Shown: positions 22,983-32,380, counted from the stretch's first letter. The stretch is 40,535 nucleotides of DNA from Tissierellales bacterium (GCA_028280805.1 JANQLB010000021.1:1-40535); one strand, 5' to 3'. The notes: generated by a model from the letters alone, not told the origin. Translations and numbers: made by a program.

Positions 22983-24390
22983 CACTGTCTTTAAGAAAAT
23001 GACCATAGTGTATTTTATAGTAATTCTAGTTACGTTTATGATACTTGGTTTTTCACTAATTAAGGTATTTGAAAACTACTATTTTGAAAGTAGAACTCAA
23101 GCCTTAATTGATGAAGGACAGAAGCTAAACAGTACTATTATTGATTATTTAAATAATAAAGTCAGTTATGAAAGACTATATATTACACTGCAATCTATAG
23201 AAAGATTCTTAAATTCTAAAACCTGGGTTATAGATAAAAAAGGAATAATTTATGGTGTATCCAGTGAATCAGAGGAAAAATGGATTGGAAAGCAGGTTTC
23301 CACTAATGATGTTATTGAAGTCTTTGAGGGTAATATAGTTACAAACCGTGGAGAATATGACGAGGTCTTTGGAGGGCCAGTTTTAACAGTTGGCATTCCA
23401 ATATTTATCAATGGAAAGGTACAGAATGCTGTTTTTATGCACTCTCCTATATATGAAATAAACGAAGCCTTAAATGAAGTATCTGAGCTCACCATAACAA
23501 CTTTAGCTATTTCATTAATTATTGCATCTTTACTTATTTATTACACAACTCAAAGAATAACAAAGCCTTTAACTGAAATAACTAAAATAACGAAACAGAT
23601 TGCATCAGGAGAATTTCATAAAAGATTAGATATTAAAAGTAGTGATGAAATAGGAGAACTCTGTCTTTCTTTTAATAATATGGCTAGAGAGATTGAAAAA
23701 ATAGAACAGACCAGAAAAGGGTTTATAGCAGATGCTTCTCATGAATTAAGGTCTCCTCTCACGCTTATTAAGGGATATGTAAAGGGCTTGATGGATACTG
23801 AGTTATCAGAAAGTAAGAGAAAAAAATATATAAACATAATATATGAAGAAACTGATAGATTGTCAGAACTTATAAGTAATTTGTTAGATTTATCTAGGAT
23901 GGAATCGGGTAAGTATTATTTAGAACTTGAAACATTTAATATCAATGAACTTTTGAGAAGAAGTATTATTAAGTTTACCAATAATCTAGAAGAAAAAAAT
24001 ATAAACGTAGATGTAAATTTTTCTAAAGACCCATTAATGGTATTAGGAGAAAAAGACAGTATATCACAAGTTGTCTACAATATAATTGATAATGCTATAA
24101 AATTTATGAACGCTTCTGATACACGAAAACTTATAATTGGCACTATAGTTGAGGATGAAAAGGCAATTGTTTATATAAAGGATACAGGAGCAGGGATACC
24201 TCAAGAAGAAATTAGTAATATTTGGACGAGATTTTATAAAGGTGATAAATCAAGGTCTAGACAGATTAAGGGAACAGGATTAGGATTGTCCATTGTGAAG
24301 GAAATAATAAAAGCACATAATCAAAACATATGGGTGGAAAGTCAAGTCGGAGACGGAACTAAGTTTACTTTTACCTTGGAATTAAGCTAA
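22975..24390 (+). CDS. Membrane sensor histidine kinase
   Basis: A 471-residue kinase. A transmembrane segment at about 10-30 and another at about 172-190 enclose an extracellular sensor domain of about 140 residues (PAS/CACHE-like in appearance: LNSKTWVIDKKGIIYGV). Then a HAMP linker (ITKPLTEITKITKQIASGEF), the HisKA helix with H256 (ADASHELRSPL), and the HATPase domain with the N-box NIIDNAIKF, G1 DTGAGIP and G2 GTGLGLSIVKEI. It pairs with the upstream regulator. Layout resembles envelope-stress kinases; the signal is unknown. It ends 13 bases from a convergent Spo0E-like gene. Confidence 0.95.
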   Translation: MFNTVFKKMTIVYFIVILVTFMILGFSLIKVFENYYFESRTQALIDEGQKLNSTIIDYLNNKVSYERLYITLQSIERFLNSKTWVIDKKGIIYGVSSESEEKWIGKQVSTNDVIEVFEGNIVTNRGEYDEVFGGPVLTVGIPIFINGKVQNAVFMHSPIYEINEALNEVSELTITTLAISLIIASLLIYYTTQRITKPLTEITKITKQIASGEFHKRLDIKSSDEIGELCLSFNNMAREIEKIEQTRKGFIADASHELRSPLTLIKGYVKGLMDTELSESKRKKYINIIYEETDRLSELISNLLDLSRMESGKYYLELETFNINELLRRSIIKFTNNLEEKNINVDVNFSKDPLMVLGEKDSISQVVYNIIDNAIKFMNASDTRKLIIGTIVEDEKAIVYIKDTGAGIPQEEISNIWTRFYKGDKSRSRQIKGTGLGLSIVKEIIKAHNQNIWVESQVGDGTKFTFTLELS

Positions 24391-24403
24391 TGAGTGTGGA
24401 AAG

Positions 24404-24601
24404 TCAGGAGTTTTTATCATCAAGTTCTATCATATCCTGCAAAAGTTTCTGATATTTATTTAAAATTTTATCAAGTTTCTTGCTTGCTTTTAGAACATCA
24501 GGGTGTTTTAAATCTTTTTCTTCTTTAATTATCCGGTTTAGATTTTCTCTTAATGACTCAATTTTTAACATTAATTTATCAAGTTCAGCCAAAATTATCA
24601 C
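24404..24601 (-). CDS. Second Spo0E-like aspartyl-phosphate phosphatase
   Basis: A short, fully helical protein (65 residues from GTG 24601, or 62 from TTG 24592, which is better spaced from the aagga ribosome binding site). It shows the two-helix pattern of Spo0E proteins: KLMLKIESLRENLNRIIKE, then ASKKLDKILNKYQKLL, where S-x-K-L-D replaces the more common S-x-E-L-D. The call rests on this motif and on size. It lies convergent with the histidine kinase gene, so with the gene at 21940 two Spo0E-like genes bracket the two-component system. Confidence 0.7.
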   Translation of the reverse strand: MIILAELDKLMLKIESLRENLNRIIKEEKDLKHPDVLKASKKLDKILNKYQKLLQDMIELDDKNS

Positions 24602-24877
24602 ATCCTTACAAGAAATAAGTTTTTATTAAAAAACCGAGTTTAAATAAACAATTTTATAATTATTATTTTGGATTATATCATGTATTAATATACACACAAT
24701 CTACAATGTAAATTTACAATTTGTTCACAATTTATTCAATTTTGTTTTTTATAATTAAATTATATTAAGAAGTATAAAGAATAACTTCTGTTTATAATAA
24801 TATGTTAAAACAATACCATCAAGCAAATTGTTAAGTTTTAAAATTATAGTTAATAAAATACAAAAGGAGGTATTTAA

Positions 24878-26062
24878 ATGAATGGTTCACATGAAGATTA
24901 TAAAGGAAAATATCGTAGAAGTAAACTGCTTAATATAGTTTTTATTTCAGTAATTGTTGGTGTAGTTATTGGAGGGACATTTTCCTTTGGTATTTTTGGA
25001 AATATAGATGCAATAAACTTTCAGCCGGCTAATGCTAGTGACACAAATTCACCTGATATCAGCAATATTCAGAAAGAGATACAAAAAATACGAGATGAAA
25101 TAGAAAATATACAAAACAGTACACAATACGATAGCCCTGTTATTAGTGTTGCAGAAGAGGTTTTACCTTCTATAGTTATGATTAGAAATAAGGTGAAAAT
25201 GAATCCATATTTTGGATATGGATCAAGAGGGTCAGTAGACCAAGGTACCGGCTCTGGTATAATCTATAGAGAAGATGGTTATGTAATAACAAATCAACAT
25301 GTTATAGATGGAGCATCAGAGATAGAAGTTGTTTTAAATGATGGAAGGGTATTTAATGCAAGAGTATTAGGGGAGGATTCCAGAAGTGATTTAGCAGTAC
25401 TTAAGATTGAGGCTGATAATCTTAAAGCAGCAAAATTTGGTGATTCTGACAATGTTAAAGTTGGAGAAATAGCTGTAGCTATAGGAACTCCAGCAGGAGA
25501 AGAATTCTCAGGAAGTGTTACGGCAGGAATTATTAGTGCTTTAAATAGAAGCATAAACATAGGAGAAAAGAAATTTAACCTTATACAGACAGATGCTGCT
25601 ATAAACCCCGGAAATAGTGGAGGAGCATTGGTTAATAAGAATGGAGAGGTTATAGGTATAAACAGCATAAAGCTTTCTTCACCAGATATAGAAGGTATGG
25701 GTTTTGCTATTCCAGTCAATAGTGCTGTTCCCATAATAGAAGAACTAATTACAAACGGCTATATTAAAAGACCATGGATTGGAATACTGCTAGAAACTAT
25801 GAATGAAGAAAGGGCACAAACATATAATGTACCTAAGGGTGTTTATATAGTAAGAGTATACCATAATAGTCCAGCAGCACAAGCACAATTACAAGTAAAT
25901 GACATTATCACTGAAATTGACGGAGTAGCTATTCAGACTGCTGAAGATTTGGTTAAAATTGTTGAAAATCATGAACCGGATGATGTTATAGAATTAAAGA
26001 TTTATCGTGGTGAAGGTTATATAAAAGTTAGCGTTAAATTAGGTATAATGCCGCCTAATTAA
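24878..26062 (+). CDS. HtrA/DegP-family membrane-anchored serine protease
   Basis: A 394-residue protease. A cytoplasmic basic N-terminus is followed by one transmembrane anchor (about 18-42), a coiled-coil-like linker (IQKEIQKIRDEIENIQ), the trypsin-like S1C domain (about 75-285) with catalytic H141 (TNQHVID), D171 (RSDLAVLK) and S247 (NPGNSGGAL), and one PDZ domain (about 295-390). Such proteins degrade misfolded proteins outside the membrane. One PDZ and an anchor are typical for Gram-positive members (HtrA/HtrB/YyxA). It follows a two-component system, a common arrangement for envelope-stress control. Ribosome binding site aaaggagg. Confidence 0.93.
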   Translation: MNGSHEDYKGKYRRSKLLNIVFISVIVGVVIGGTFSFGIFGNIDAINFQPANASDTNSPDISNIQKEIQKIRDEIENIQNSTQYDSPVISVAEEVLPSIVMIRNKVKMNPYFGYGSRGSVDQGTGSGIIYREDGYVITNQHVIDGASEIEVVLNDGRVFNARVLGEDSRSDLAVLKIEADNLKAAKFGDSDNVKVGEIAVAIGTPAGEEFSGSVTAGIISALNRSINIGEKKFNLIQTDAAINPGNSGGALVNKNGEVIGINSIKLSSPDIEGMGFAIPVNSAVPIIEELITNGYIKRPWIGILLETMNEERAQTYNVPKGVYIVRVYHNSPAAQAQLQVNDIITEIDGVAIQTAEDLVKIVENHEPDDVIELKIYRGEGYIKVSVKLGIMPPN

Positions 26063-26129
26063 AATGATAATTTTGTTGATACGAAAATCAATATTAAATT
26101 TAAGAAAATGAGTACCTTAACATATAATT

Positions 26130-26159
26130 AAGAGGTAGATGATTAATCATCTGCCTCTT
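26130..26159. terminator. Terminator hairpin overlapping the 3' end of dsdA
   Basis: aagaggtagatga (26130-26142) pairs with tcatctgcctctt (26147-26159), one G-T pair, loop of four. The right arm contains the last four codons and stop of the minus-strand D-serine dehydratase gene. It ends the HtrA transcript on the plus strand. Confidence 0.8.
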
Positions 26160-27406
26160 TGATACATTTTTTTATATTCTTCTTTAGGTAACAAAGCTCC
26201 TCCTGTTAACCAAGAGATATGTGTGCTGTTATTGTGAGAATCTATTAAAACAGGTCCTAAAAGGCTTGATGCTGCTGAAGGTTCTACTTTTATATCTTCT
26301 GAATCCTTGAGTAACTTTAAAAGGTTAAACAGCTCCCTATCTTCTATAGTATATATACCATCTATTAGTTTATCTGCTATTTTAGCTACCAGATTGGAAG
26401 GTGAACTGACTGCTAAACCATCAGCTTCAGTTATATTGTCAATTCCATATTCTTTAACACTTACATCACTTAATTTTTCAGTAATAAGACCTAATACCAT
26501 GCAAGGAGCATGGGTAGGCTCTACGAAATAGCAATGTACATTATCTCCATAGATGTGTTTAAGTCCGAATGTTATTCCTCCCGGAGCTCCTCCTACTCCA
26601 CAAGGTAGATATACATACAATGGATGGTCTTTATCTACTACAACCTTTTGTTTTTCAAGCTGTGTTTTTAGTCTTAGAGCAGCTACACTGTATCCTAGAA
26701 ACAAATCTTTTGAATTTTCATCGTCGATAAAAAACGCCATAGAATCTTTTTTACATTGTTTTCTACCTTCTTCAACAGCTTTAGAATAATCATCATCGTA
26801 TTCTATAACATTTACCCCCTTTTCTCTAAGAAGATTTTTTTTCCACTCTTTAGCATCATTAGACATATGCACATCAACTTTAAATCCTAGTACAGCAGAC
26901 ATTATGCCGATACTTAATCCCAGATTTCCCGTTGAACCTACTGCAATTTTATGCTTAGAAAAAAGGTTTTTAAATTTAGGACTTGCTAAATTAGAATAGT
27001 CATCATTTAAGTATAGAAGCTTATTATCTAAAGCTATTTTTTCAGCATGTTTCAAAACTTCATATATACCGCCTCTGGCTTTAATAGAACCTGCTACTTT
27101 TAAATTATTATCACATTTAAGTAAAACCCTGCCTTTAATAGATTTATTATATGTACTCTCAAGTATTTTTGTAAAATTATATCCTGTAACTAGAGGAGAC
27201 TCTATTATTCCATCTTTAGTTTCAGGAAATAGCTTTCTTATAAGCGGTGCAAATCTTTCTAATCTATTAGAAGCATCTATAATATCTTTATATTTTAAGG
27301 GTAAGAATTCTAGTGCTTCTCTCATATTAATCTTATTAGGATTTTCCCATAATAAGGGCTTAAGATTAACTAAATCCGTAAGTGTTTTTTTATTATAATC
27401 ATTCAT
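26147..27406 (-). CDS. dsdA: D-serine ammonia-lyase (D-serine dehydratase)
   Basis: A 419-residue fold-type II PLP enzyme converting D-serine to pyruvate and ammonia. The PLP lysine is in VAGSIKARGG, the phosphate-binding glycine loop is GSTGNLGLSIG, and PCGVGGAPGGITFGL is characteristic of DsdA. Slightly shorter than the enterobacterial enzyme (about 440). Roles include D-serine detoxification or use as nitrogen source. Start at 27406 follows aaggaga on the minus strand. No dsdC or dsdX homologue adjoins it, so regulation is not visible. It is downstream of, but separated by a terminator from, the GT4 gene. Confidence 0.95.
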   Translation of the reverse strand: MNDYNKKTLTDLVNLKPLLWENPNKINMREALEFLPLKYKDIIDASNRLERFAPLIRKLFPETKDGIIESPLVTGYNFTKILESTYNKSIKGRVLLKCDNNLKVAGSIKARGGIYEVLKHAEKIALDNKLLYLNDDYSNLASPKFKNLFSKHKIAVGSTGNLGLSIGIMSAVLGFKVDVHMSNDAKEWKKNLLREKGVNVIEYDDDYSKAVEEGRKQCKKDSMAFFIDDENSKDLFLGYSVAALRLKTQLEKQKVVVDKDHPLYVYLPCGVGGAPGGITFGLKHIYGDNVHCYFVEPTHAPCMVLGLITEKLSDVSVKEYGIDNITEADGLAVSSPSNLVAKIADKLIDGIYTIEDRELFNLLKLLKDSEDIKVEPSAASSLLGPVLIDSHNNSTHISWLTGGALLPKEEYKKMYQRGR

Positions 27407-27511
27407 AATATCTCTCCTTACAATAACGAAATTGTATAGCTTTGTATCTTTGTAAATTATAATATCCTAATATTAATAAAACATCAAGAGTAGTATATTG
27501 TCTATAATTAA

Positions 27512-27557
27512 AATAATAAGGTTAGATTAAAAATATTTTTAATCTAACCTTATTATT
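27512..27557. terminator. Terminator downstream of the GT4 gene
   Basis: A perfect 22-bp inverted repeat (27512-27533 with 27536-27557) centred on a run of A and T, just past the stop codon of the minus-strand glycosyltransferase gene. One of the longest stems in the window. Confidence 0.85.
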
Positions 27558-27572
27558 AAATATCACGTCTTA

Positions 27573-28739
27573 TTAAGCCGAGATTCTTTTTTTATTAGAT
27601 GGTTCCTCTGAATCATCTTTGGCATCTTCAACTACTTCTTTATAACTATCAAACAAGTTATCAAATATACTGTCCCAGCTTCTTTTTAGACAATAATTTC
27701 TGCCATTTTGAGCTATTTTTTTTCTCAAATCAGAATCTAATATCAGTCTTTCACAAGCATTATAGAAGTCTTCCTTATTCTTTTCATTACAGGCTAAACC
27801 ATTATATTCATCAATAAGATTTTCTTTGATACCGCCAGCATAGCAGGCTATTGAAGCCAATCCTGATGCCATAGCTTCTAATATAACATTTCCATATGTT
27901 TCTGTAGGAGATGGAAACATAAATACGTCTGCACAAGCATATGCTTTAGTTAGTTCTTCTCCTTGTAAAAAGCCTGTTAAAGTCATATTAGGAAGTTTAT
28001 TTTCTTTTATTTCATTATACATAGGACCATTACCCACCATTAAAAAGTGGATTTTATCCATATATTTTTTATTAAGCTCTTTTGCAGTTTCCATAAAAAC
28101 ATTTAAATCTTTTTCAGGAGATATTCTTCCAACATAAAGAAAAACCAGTTTATCATCAATATTTAATGATTTTCTATATTCTATATCTCGATTAGCAGGA
28201 GAAAATTTATTGGTGTCTATGCCTCGTCCCCATATTTCTAAATTCTTAATGCCTTCTTGTTCTAGAAGTTTATATGTTACTTGAGAAGGACAATAATTTT
28301 TCCTGCAATGCCTATGAAACCAGCGGAAAAATTCCCAGCAGATATTAGTTAAGAATTTCAGATGGAAATATTCAAGATATTGAGCAATATTTGTATGATA
28401 TGAAGAAACAAGAGGTACATTATGGCTCTTTGCATATTTTAGACCGCACAATCCTATATTAAAAGGTGTAACGATATGAACAATATCAGGCTTAAACTTA
28501 TCTAACTCTTTAGCAATAGAAAAATAATTTGGTAAAGATACTCTGCAATCTGGGTATAAGAAAAACTTAAAGCTAAAGAACCTAATGATATTCTCGTTGT
28601 ATTCTTGTTCTCCATCAACAGGAGCAAATACTCTGTATTCAATATCGTTTTTCTCCATGTATTCAACATATTTACCTAATGTCTTTGTAACACCATTTAT
28701 CTGAGGTAAAAAAGTGTCTGTAAATAATGCAACTTTCAT
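27573..28739 (-). CDS. GT4-family glycosyltransferase (GPI/lipid or diacylglycerol type)
   Basis: A 388-residue retaining GT-B glycosyltransferase. N-terminal domain: MKVALFTDTFLPQINGV, the PDIVHIVTPFNIG strand and the VSSYHTNIAQYLEYF segment. C-terminal nucleotide-sugar domain: FLYVGRISPEKDLN and the E-x7-E motif at SPTETYGNVILEAMASG. Relatives include diacylglycerol glucosyltransferases and mannosyltransferases that build membrane glycolipids. The YHTN and RGID segments fit that group, but donor and acceptor are not decided by sequence. There is a basic, aromatic stretch (WEFFRWFHRHCRKNYC) compatible with membrane-surface binding. Ribosome binding site aagggga on the minus strand. Confidence 0.88.
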   Translation of the reverse strand: MKVALFTDTFLPQINGVTKTLGKYVEYMEKNDIEYRVFAPVDGEQEYNENIIRFFSFKFFLYPDCRVSLPNYFSIAKELDKFKPDIVHIVTPFNIGLCGLKYAKSHNVPLVSSYHTNIAQYLEYFHLKFLTNICWEFFRWFHRHCRKNYCPSQVTYKLLEQEGIKNLEIWGRGIDTNKFSPANRDIEYRKSLNIDDKLVFLYVGRISPEKDLNVFMETAKELNKKYMDKIHFLMVGNGPMYNEIKENKLPNMTLTGFLQGEELTKAYACADVFMFPSPTETYGNVILEAMASGLASIACYAGGIKENLIDEYNGLACNEKNKEDFYNACERLILDSDLRKKIAQNGRNYCLKRSWDSIFDNLFDSYKEVVEDAKDDSEEPSNKKRISA

Positions 28740-29338
28740 TATAATCTCCCCTTATAGTTATTAAACTTCGCTATTAAAGCTTTTAACACAAAACCAATTC
28801 AATTGATGTGAGTATGAAATATACGTAAATCCTAGTATGTAAGATTGGTATTTTCATAATGATTTAACAACATAATATTAAAAAAAAATTATAACTTCAT
28901 CATATTGCAATAATGTTAAAGGATTGTGAATTATTTGTTATGATTAAGTTATACATAATTTAAAAATATAAGAAAGTATTTGTGATGCGTAACACACTAA
29001 CAATATTTACTAATATATATTATATAATATATATATACTTTTTTAAATATAATATTAATATTATTTTTAACGATAAGAATCAGTATGTTAATACTATATT
29101 ATTATGTTCAAAACTTATAAAGTGATTATCATTAAAAATGAATATTAAATTTTCTTAACAAGCTACCTTCAATTAAATAATAAAAAAAGTAAGAGAACAT
29201 AGATGCTCTCTTACTTTTTTTTATATAACATGATTAGGTTCAGGCTGGAACACATAGAATGTGATATAATAGTAAATAAAGAAAAAAGAGTTATAAAGGT
29301 GACATTATCACAAATTAATCAATCATGTATATTTACTC
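28740..29338. other. 600-bp gene-free region upstream of the thrS leader
   Basis: No supported ORF is present. It contains the upstream region of the divergent GT4 gene, very AT-rich sequence around 29010-29060, and one terminator-like hairpin at 29182-29222 that belongs to no visible gene. I cannot identify a promoter that would make a transcript ending there. Confidence 0.5.
29182..29222. terminator. Orphan bidirectional terminator
   Basis: aaaaaaagtaagaga (29182-29196) pairs perfectly with tctcttacttttttt (29207-29221) around a 10-base loop. With A and T tracts it could work either way. The nearest upstream gene on the plus strand ends at 26062, so it has no obvious client. Confidence 0.75.
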
Positions 29339-29367
29339 TTGACAATATGTAAAATAATAACTATAAT
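29339..29367 (+). promoter_or_regulatory. Consensus promoter of the thrS T-box transcript
   Basis: TTGACA (29339-29344), exactly 17-bp spacer, TATAAT (29362-29367): a full match to the vegetative consensus, about 25 bases before the T-box structure. Confidence 0.9.
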
Positions 29368-29389
29368 ATATTAAAATATATTAAGATAA

Positions 29390-29642
29390 ATCTATGACAG
29401 GATGAGTAAACTATAGTTAGTCTAACAGAGAAGGGATGCCGTGGCTGGAAGCTCCCAAGATAAAAATAGTTGAAAACTAACCTTGAGCTGAGTCCGAAAT
29501 CCATTCAATTGGGTAAGGAATTTCCGTTGATTACGTTATAATCATTAGAGTGAATCTTTATTTTTTAAAAGATTCTAAATTAGGGTGGTACCGTGTGAGT
29601 AACCTCTCGCCCCTAGAATGTCTAGGAGTGAGAGGTTTTTTA
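29390..29642 (+). promoter_or_regulatory. T-box riboswitch, threonine type
   Basis: A tRNA-sensing leader. Stem I carries AGTA (29405-29408), an upper stem aactat/atagtt (29409-29414 with 29466-29471), then GAA (29472-29474) and a putative specifier ACT (29476-29478), a threonine codon. The T-box sequence agggtggtaccgtg is at 29582-29595. The terminator is 29601-29642 (aacctctc...gagaggtt then TTTTT). Uncharged tRNA-Thr should stabilise the antiterminator and allow thrS transcription. The specifier assignment is inferred from loop position and agrees with the gene. Confidence 0.93.
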
Positions 29643-29671
29643 TTTAAATCAAAAATGAAGGAGGAGTTTAA

Positions 29672-31582
29672 ATGGCAAATATTAAAGTTACATTACCAGA
29701 TGGATCTATAAGAGAGTATGATGGAAAAATTACAGTTATGGATGTAGCTAAGGACATAAGTGAAGGATTAGCGAGAGTTATAGTTGGAGCAGAGTTAAAT
29801 GGAGAAGTAGTAGGTGTACAGGAGACAATAGATAGAGATTCAAAGTTAAACCTGCTAAAATTTGATGATGATGGAGGAGCGGATATTTTTAGGCATACCA
29901 GTGCACATATCTTAGCTCAAGCTGTAAAAAGACTTTTTCCTAATACAAAATTAGCAATTGGTCCGGCAATAAGAGACGGATTTTACTATGATTTTGATAC
30001 AGATCATAGGTTTACTCCGGATGACCTTGAAAAAATAGAAGCAGAAATGAAGAAAATTATTAAGGAAGATTTAGGGCCTGAAAGATTTATTAAAGTTAGA
30101 GAAGAAGCACTTGAATATTTACAAGAGTTAGGGGAGGATTATAAAATTGAATTGGTTAAAGATTTACCTGAAGGTGTAGAAATATCCTTTTATCAGCAGG
30201 GAGATTTTGTAGATCTATGTAAAGGACCACATTTGTCTACTACTAAAAAGGTAAAGGCTTTTAAACTAACAAGTATAGCTGGAGCTTATTGGCGTGGTGA
30301 TGAGAAAAGACCAATGCTTCAAAGAATTTATGGTACATCGTTTGAAAAGAAGAAGGATTTAGATGAATATTTAGAAAGACTTGAAGAAGCAAAGAAAAGA
30401 GACCATAGAAAACTTGGCAGAGAATTAGATTTATTTAGTATGCACGGAGAAGGACCCGGTTTTCCATTCTTCCATGCTAAGGGTATGACACTATGGCATA
30501 CTTTAGAAGGATTCTGGAGAGAAGAACATAATAAAAGAGGATATTACGAGATTAAAACTCCAATTATATTAAACGAACAATTATGGCATCAGTCAGGACA
30601 TTGGGATCACTATAAAGAGAATATGTATTTTACAAATATAGATGACTCGGATTATGCTATTAAGCCAATGAATTGTCCCGGTGCTATGTTAGTTTATAAA
30701 TCCAATATGTACAGCTATAGAGATTTACCTTTAAAAATGGCTGAACTTGGTTTAGTTCATAGACATGAGCTGGCTGGAGCATTACATGGATTAATGAGGG
30801 TAAGAAGTATTACACAAGATGATGCTCATATATTTATGTTGCCTGAGCAGGTTAAAGATGAACTTAAAAAGGTTATTGAACTTGCTGATTATATGTATAA
30901 GGTATTCAATTTTAAGTACCATATAGAACTTTCAACAAAACCTGAAAAAGCAATGGGAACTGATGAACAGTGGGAGATGGCTACTAATGCTTTAAGAGAA
31001 GCTGTTGAGGAAATGGGCATAAAATATATCATAAACGAAGGTGACGGTGCTTTTTATGGACCAAAGCTTGACTTTCACCTTGAAGATAGCATTGGACGTA
31101 CTTGGCAGTGTGCTACTATCCAGCTTGACTTCCAAATGCCAGAGAGATTTGATTTAACTTATGTTGGTAAAGATAATGAAAAACATAGACCTGTGATGAT
31201 TCATAGAACTATACTAGGAAGCATGGAAAGATTTATTGGTGTTCTTATAGAGCATTATGCCGGAAAATTTCCAGTTTGGTTATCACCGGTTCAAGTAAGT
31301 ATACTCCCTATATCAGATAAGTATAATGACTACGGATATGAAGTAGCTGACATGTTAAAAGCTAAAGGAGTTAGGGTTCAAGTTGATACAAGAAGTGAAA
31401 AAATAGGGTATAAAATCAGAGAAGCTCAGTTAGCTAGAAATCCTTATATGCTAATTATTGGAGAAAAGGAAATTCAAGAGGAAAAAGTATCTGTCAGACA
31501 TAGAGATAAAGGAGATATAGGGGCTGTTAAGTTAGAAGAATTTCTTCAAAAAATAGCCGAGGAAATAAAGGAAAAAAATTAG
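29672..31582 (+). CDS. thrS: Threonyl-tRNA synthetase
   Basis: A 636-residue class II synthetase. Order: TGS domain (1-62, VTLPDGSIREYDG), the editing/second additional domain with HTSAHILAQAVKRLFP (around 73) and the later CKGPHLSTT cysteine motif, the catalytic core (about 240-530) with the zinc ligands in MNCPGAM, MHRTILGSMERF and the motif 2 HRHELAGALHGLMRVR, and the C-terminal anticodon-binding domain (about 535-636). Full editing domain present. It charges tRNA-Thr. Ribosome binding site aaggagga. Expression is controlled by the preceding T-box. Confidence 0.98.
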   Translation: MANIKVTLPDGSIREYDGKITVMDVAKDISEGLARVIVGAELNGEVVGVQETIDRDSKLNLLKFDDDGGADIFRHTSAHILAQAVKRLFPNTKLAIGPAIRDGFYYDFDTDHRFTPDDLEKIEAEMKKIIKEDLGPERFIKVREEALEYLQELGEDYKIELVKDLPEGVEISFYQQGDFVDLCKGPHLSTTKKVKAFKLTSIAGAYWRGDEKRPMLQRIYGTSFEKKKDLDEYLERLEEAKKRDHRKLGRELDLFSMHGEGPGFPFFHAKGMTLWHTLEGFWREEHNKRGYYEIKTPIILNEQLWHQSGHWDHYKENMYFTNIDDSDYAIKPMNCPGAMLVYKSNMYSYRDLPLKMAELGLVHRHELAGALHGLMRVRSITQDDAHIFMLPEQVKDELKKVIELADYMYKVFNFKYHIELSTKPEKAMGTDEQWEMATNALREAVEEMGIKYIINEGDGAFYGPKLDFHLEDSIGRTWQCATIQLDFQMPERFDLTYVGKDNEKHRPVMIHRTILGSMERFIGVLIEHYAGKFPVWLSPVQVSILPISDKYNDYGYEVADMLKAKGVRVQVDTRSEKIGYKIREAQLARNPYMLIIGEKEIQEEKVSVRHRDKGDIGAVKLEEFLQKIAEEIKEKN

Positions 31583-31589
31583 ATTTTTA

Positions 31590-31637
31590 AATACAAGAGG
31601 GTGGGTTTATTAAAACATTTGTTGACCCTCTTGTATT
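31590..31637. other. Stem-loop between thrS and rsmE
   Basis: A perfect 12-bp stem (aatacaagaggg 31590-31601 with ccctcttgtatt 31626-31637) with a 24-base loop and no T-run after it. It may be a processing or partial terminator structure; it lies 35 bases before the rsmE start. Confidence 0.5.
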
Positions 31638-31672
31638 GATTAAATATAATCATGTTGAGAGGAAGAAAACCT

Positions 31673-32380
31673 GTGAATTTAGTTATACTGTTTGATGATG
31701 ACTTCATAAACCAAAACTATGTAAGATTAAAAGGCAGAAGACTTAAACATGTAGTTGATATACATAAAAGTAATGTAGGAGAGACATTAAAGGTTGGATT
31801 ATTAGGCGGAAAAATGGGAGAAGGGTTAATAACAGAGATTACAAAAGATAAGTTAGAGATGAAAATAAAACTTACCTATAACCCGCCAAAACCTTCTAAT
31901 ATTCAGCTCATAATGGCAATGCCCAGACCAAAGGTTTTTAAGAGAATAATTCAAGATGTAACTGCTATAGGTGTTAAAAAGATATATATTATAAAGACTT
32001 GGCGTGTAGATAAAAGTTATTGGAAAAGTACAGTACTAGAAGAAACGACTTTATTCAACAATATGATTTTAGGTTTAGAGCAGAGCAAGGATACTATCTT
32101 ACCTCAAATACATATTAAAAAACTCTTTAAACCTTTTGTGGAAGACGAACTGCCAGCAATAATTAAAGGTACTCAGGCAATAGCAGCACATCCCATGGCA
32201 CAGGAGCAGTGTCCAAGAAATATATCAGAGTCATTAACTTTAGCTATAGGTCCGGAGGGGGGATTTATTCCATATGAAATTGATATGTTAAAGAAACAAG
32301 GTTTTAAAGTATATAACCTAGGAGAAAGGATACTTAGGGTAGAAACTGTAATACCTTATTTAGTTGGAAGACTTTCGTAA
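31673..32380 (+). CDS. rsmE: 16S rRNA (uracil1498-N3)-methyltransferase family (RsmE)
   Basis: A SPOUT-type RNA methyltransferase of 235 residues. The N-terminal RNA-binding part is recognisable (YVRLKGRRLKHVVDIHKSNVGE). The C-terminal knot has LAIGPEGGFIPYEIDML and LGERILRVETVIPYLVGRL, which form the SAM-binding trefoil. It methylates U1498 of 16S rRNA in characterised relatives. GTG 31673 is nine bases after agagga, whereas ATG 31652 has no ribosome binding site, so the later start is preferred; if wrong, add seven residues. The gene follows thrS after a stem-loop, outside its usual dnaJ/prmA context. Confidence 0.85.
   Translation: MNLVILFDDDFINQNYVRLKGRRLKHVVDIHKSNVGETLKVGLLGGKMGEGLITEITKDKLEMKIKLTYNPPKPSNIQLIMAMPRPKVFKRIIQDVTAIGVKKIYIIKTWRVDKSYWKSTVLEETTLFNNMILGLEQSKDTILPQIHIKKLFKPFVEDELPAIIKGTQAIAAHPMAQEQCPRNISESLTLAIGPEGGFIPYEIDMLKKQGFKVYNLGERILRVETVIPYLVGRLS

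Noticed and set aside
28740..29180. Small RNA gene before the orphan terminator
   Set aside because: I could not find a convincing promoter or conserved structure, so only the terminator is annotated.
31652..31672. ATG start for RsmE at 31652
   Set aside because: No ribosome binding site upstream, while agagga lies nine bases before GTG 31673 and the protein then begins as relatives do. It remains possible.
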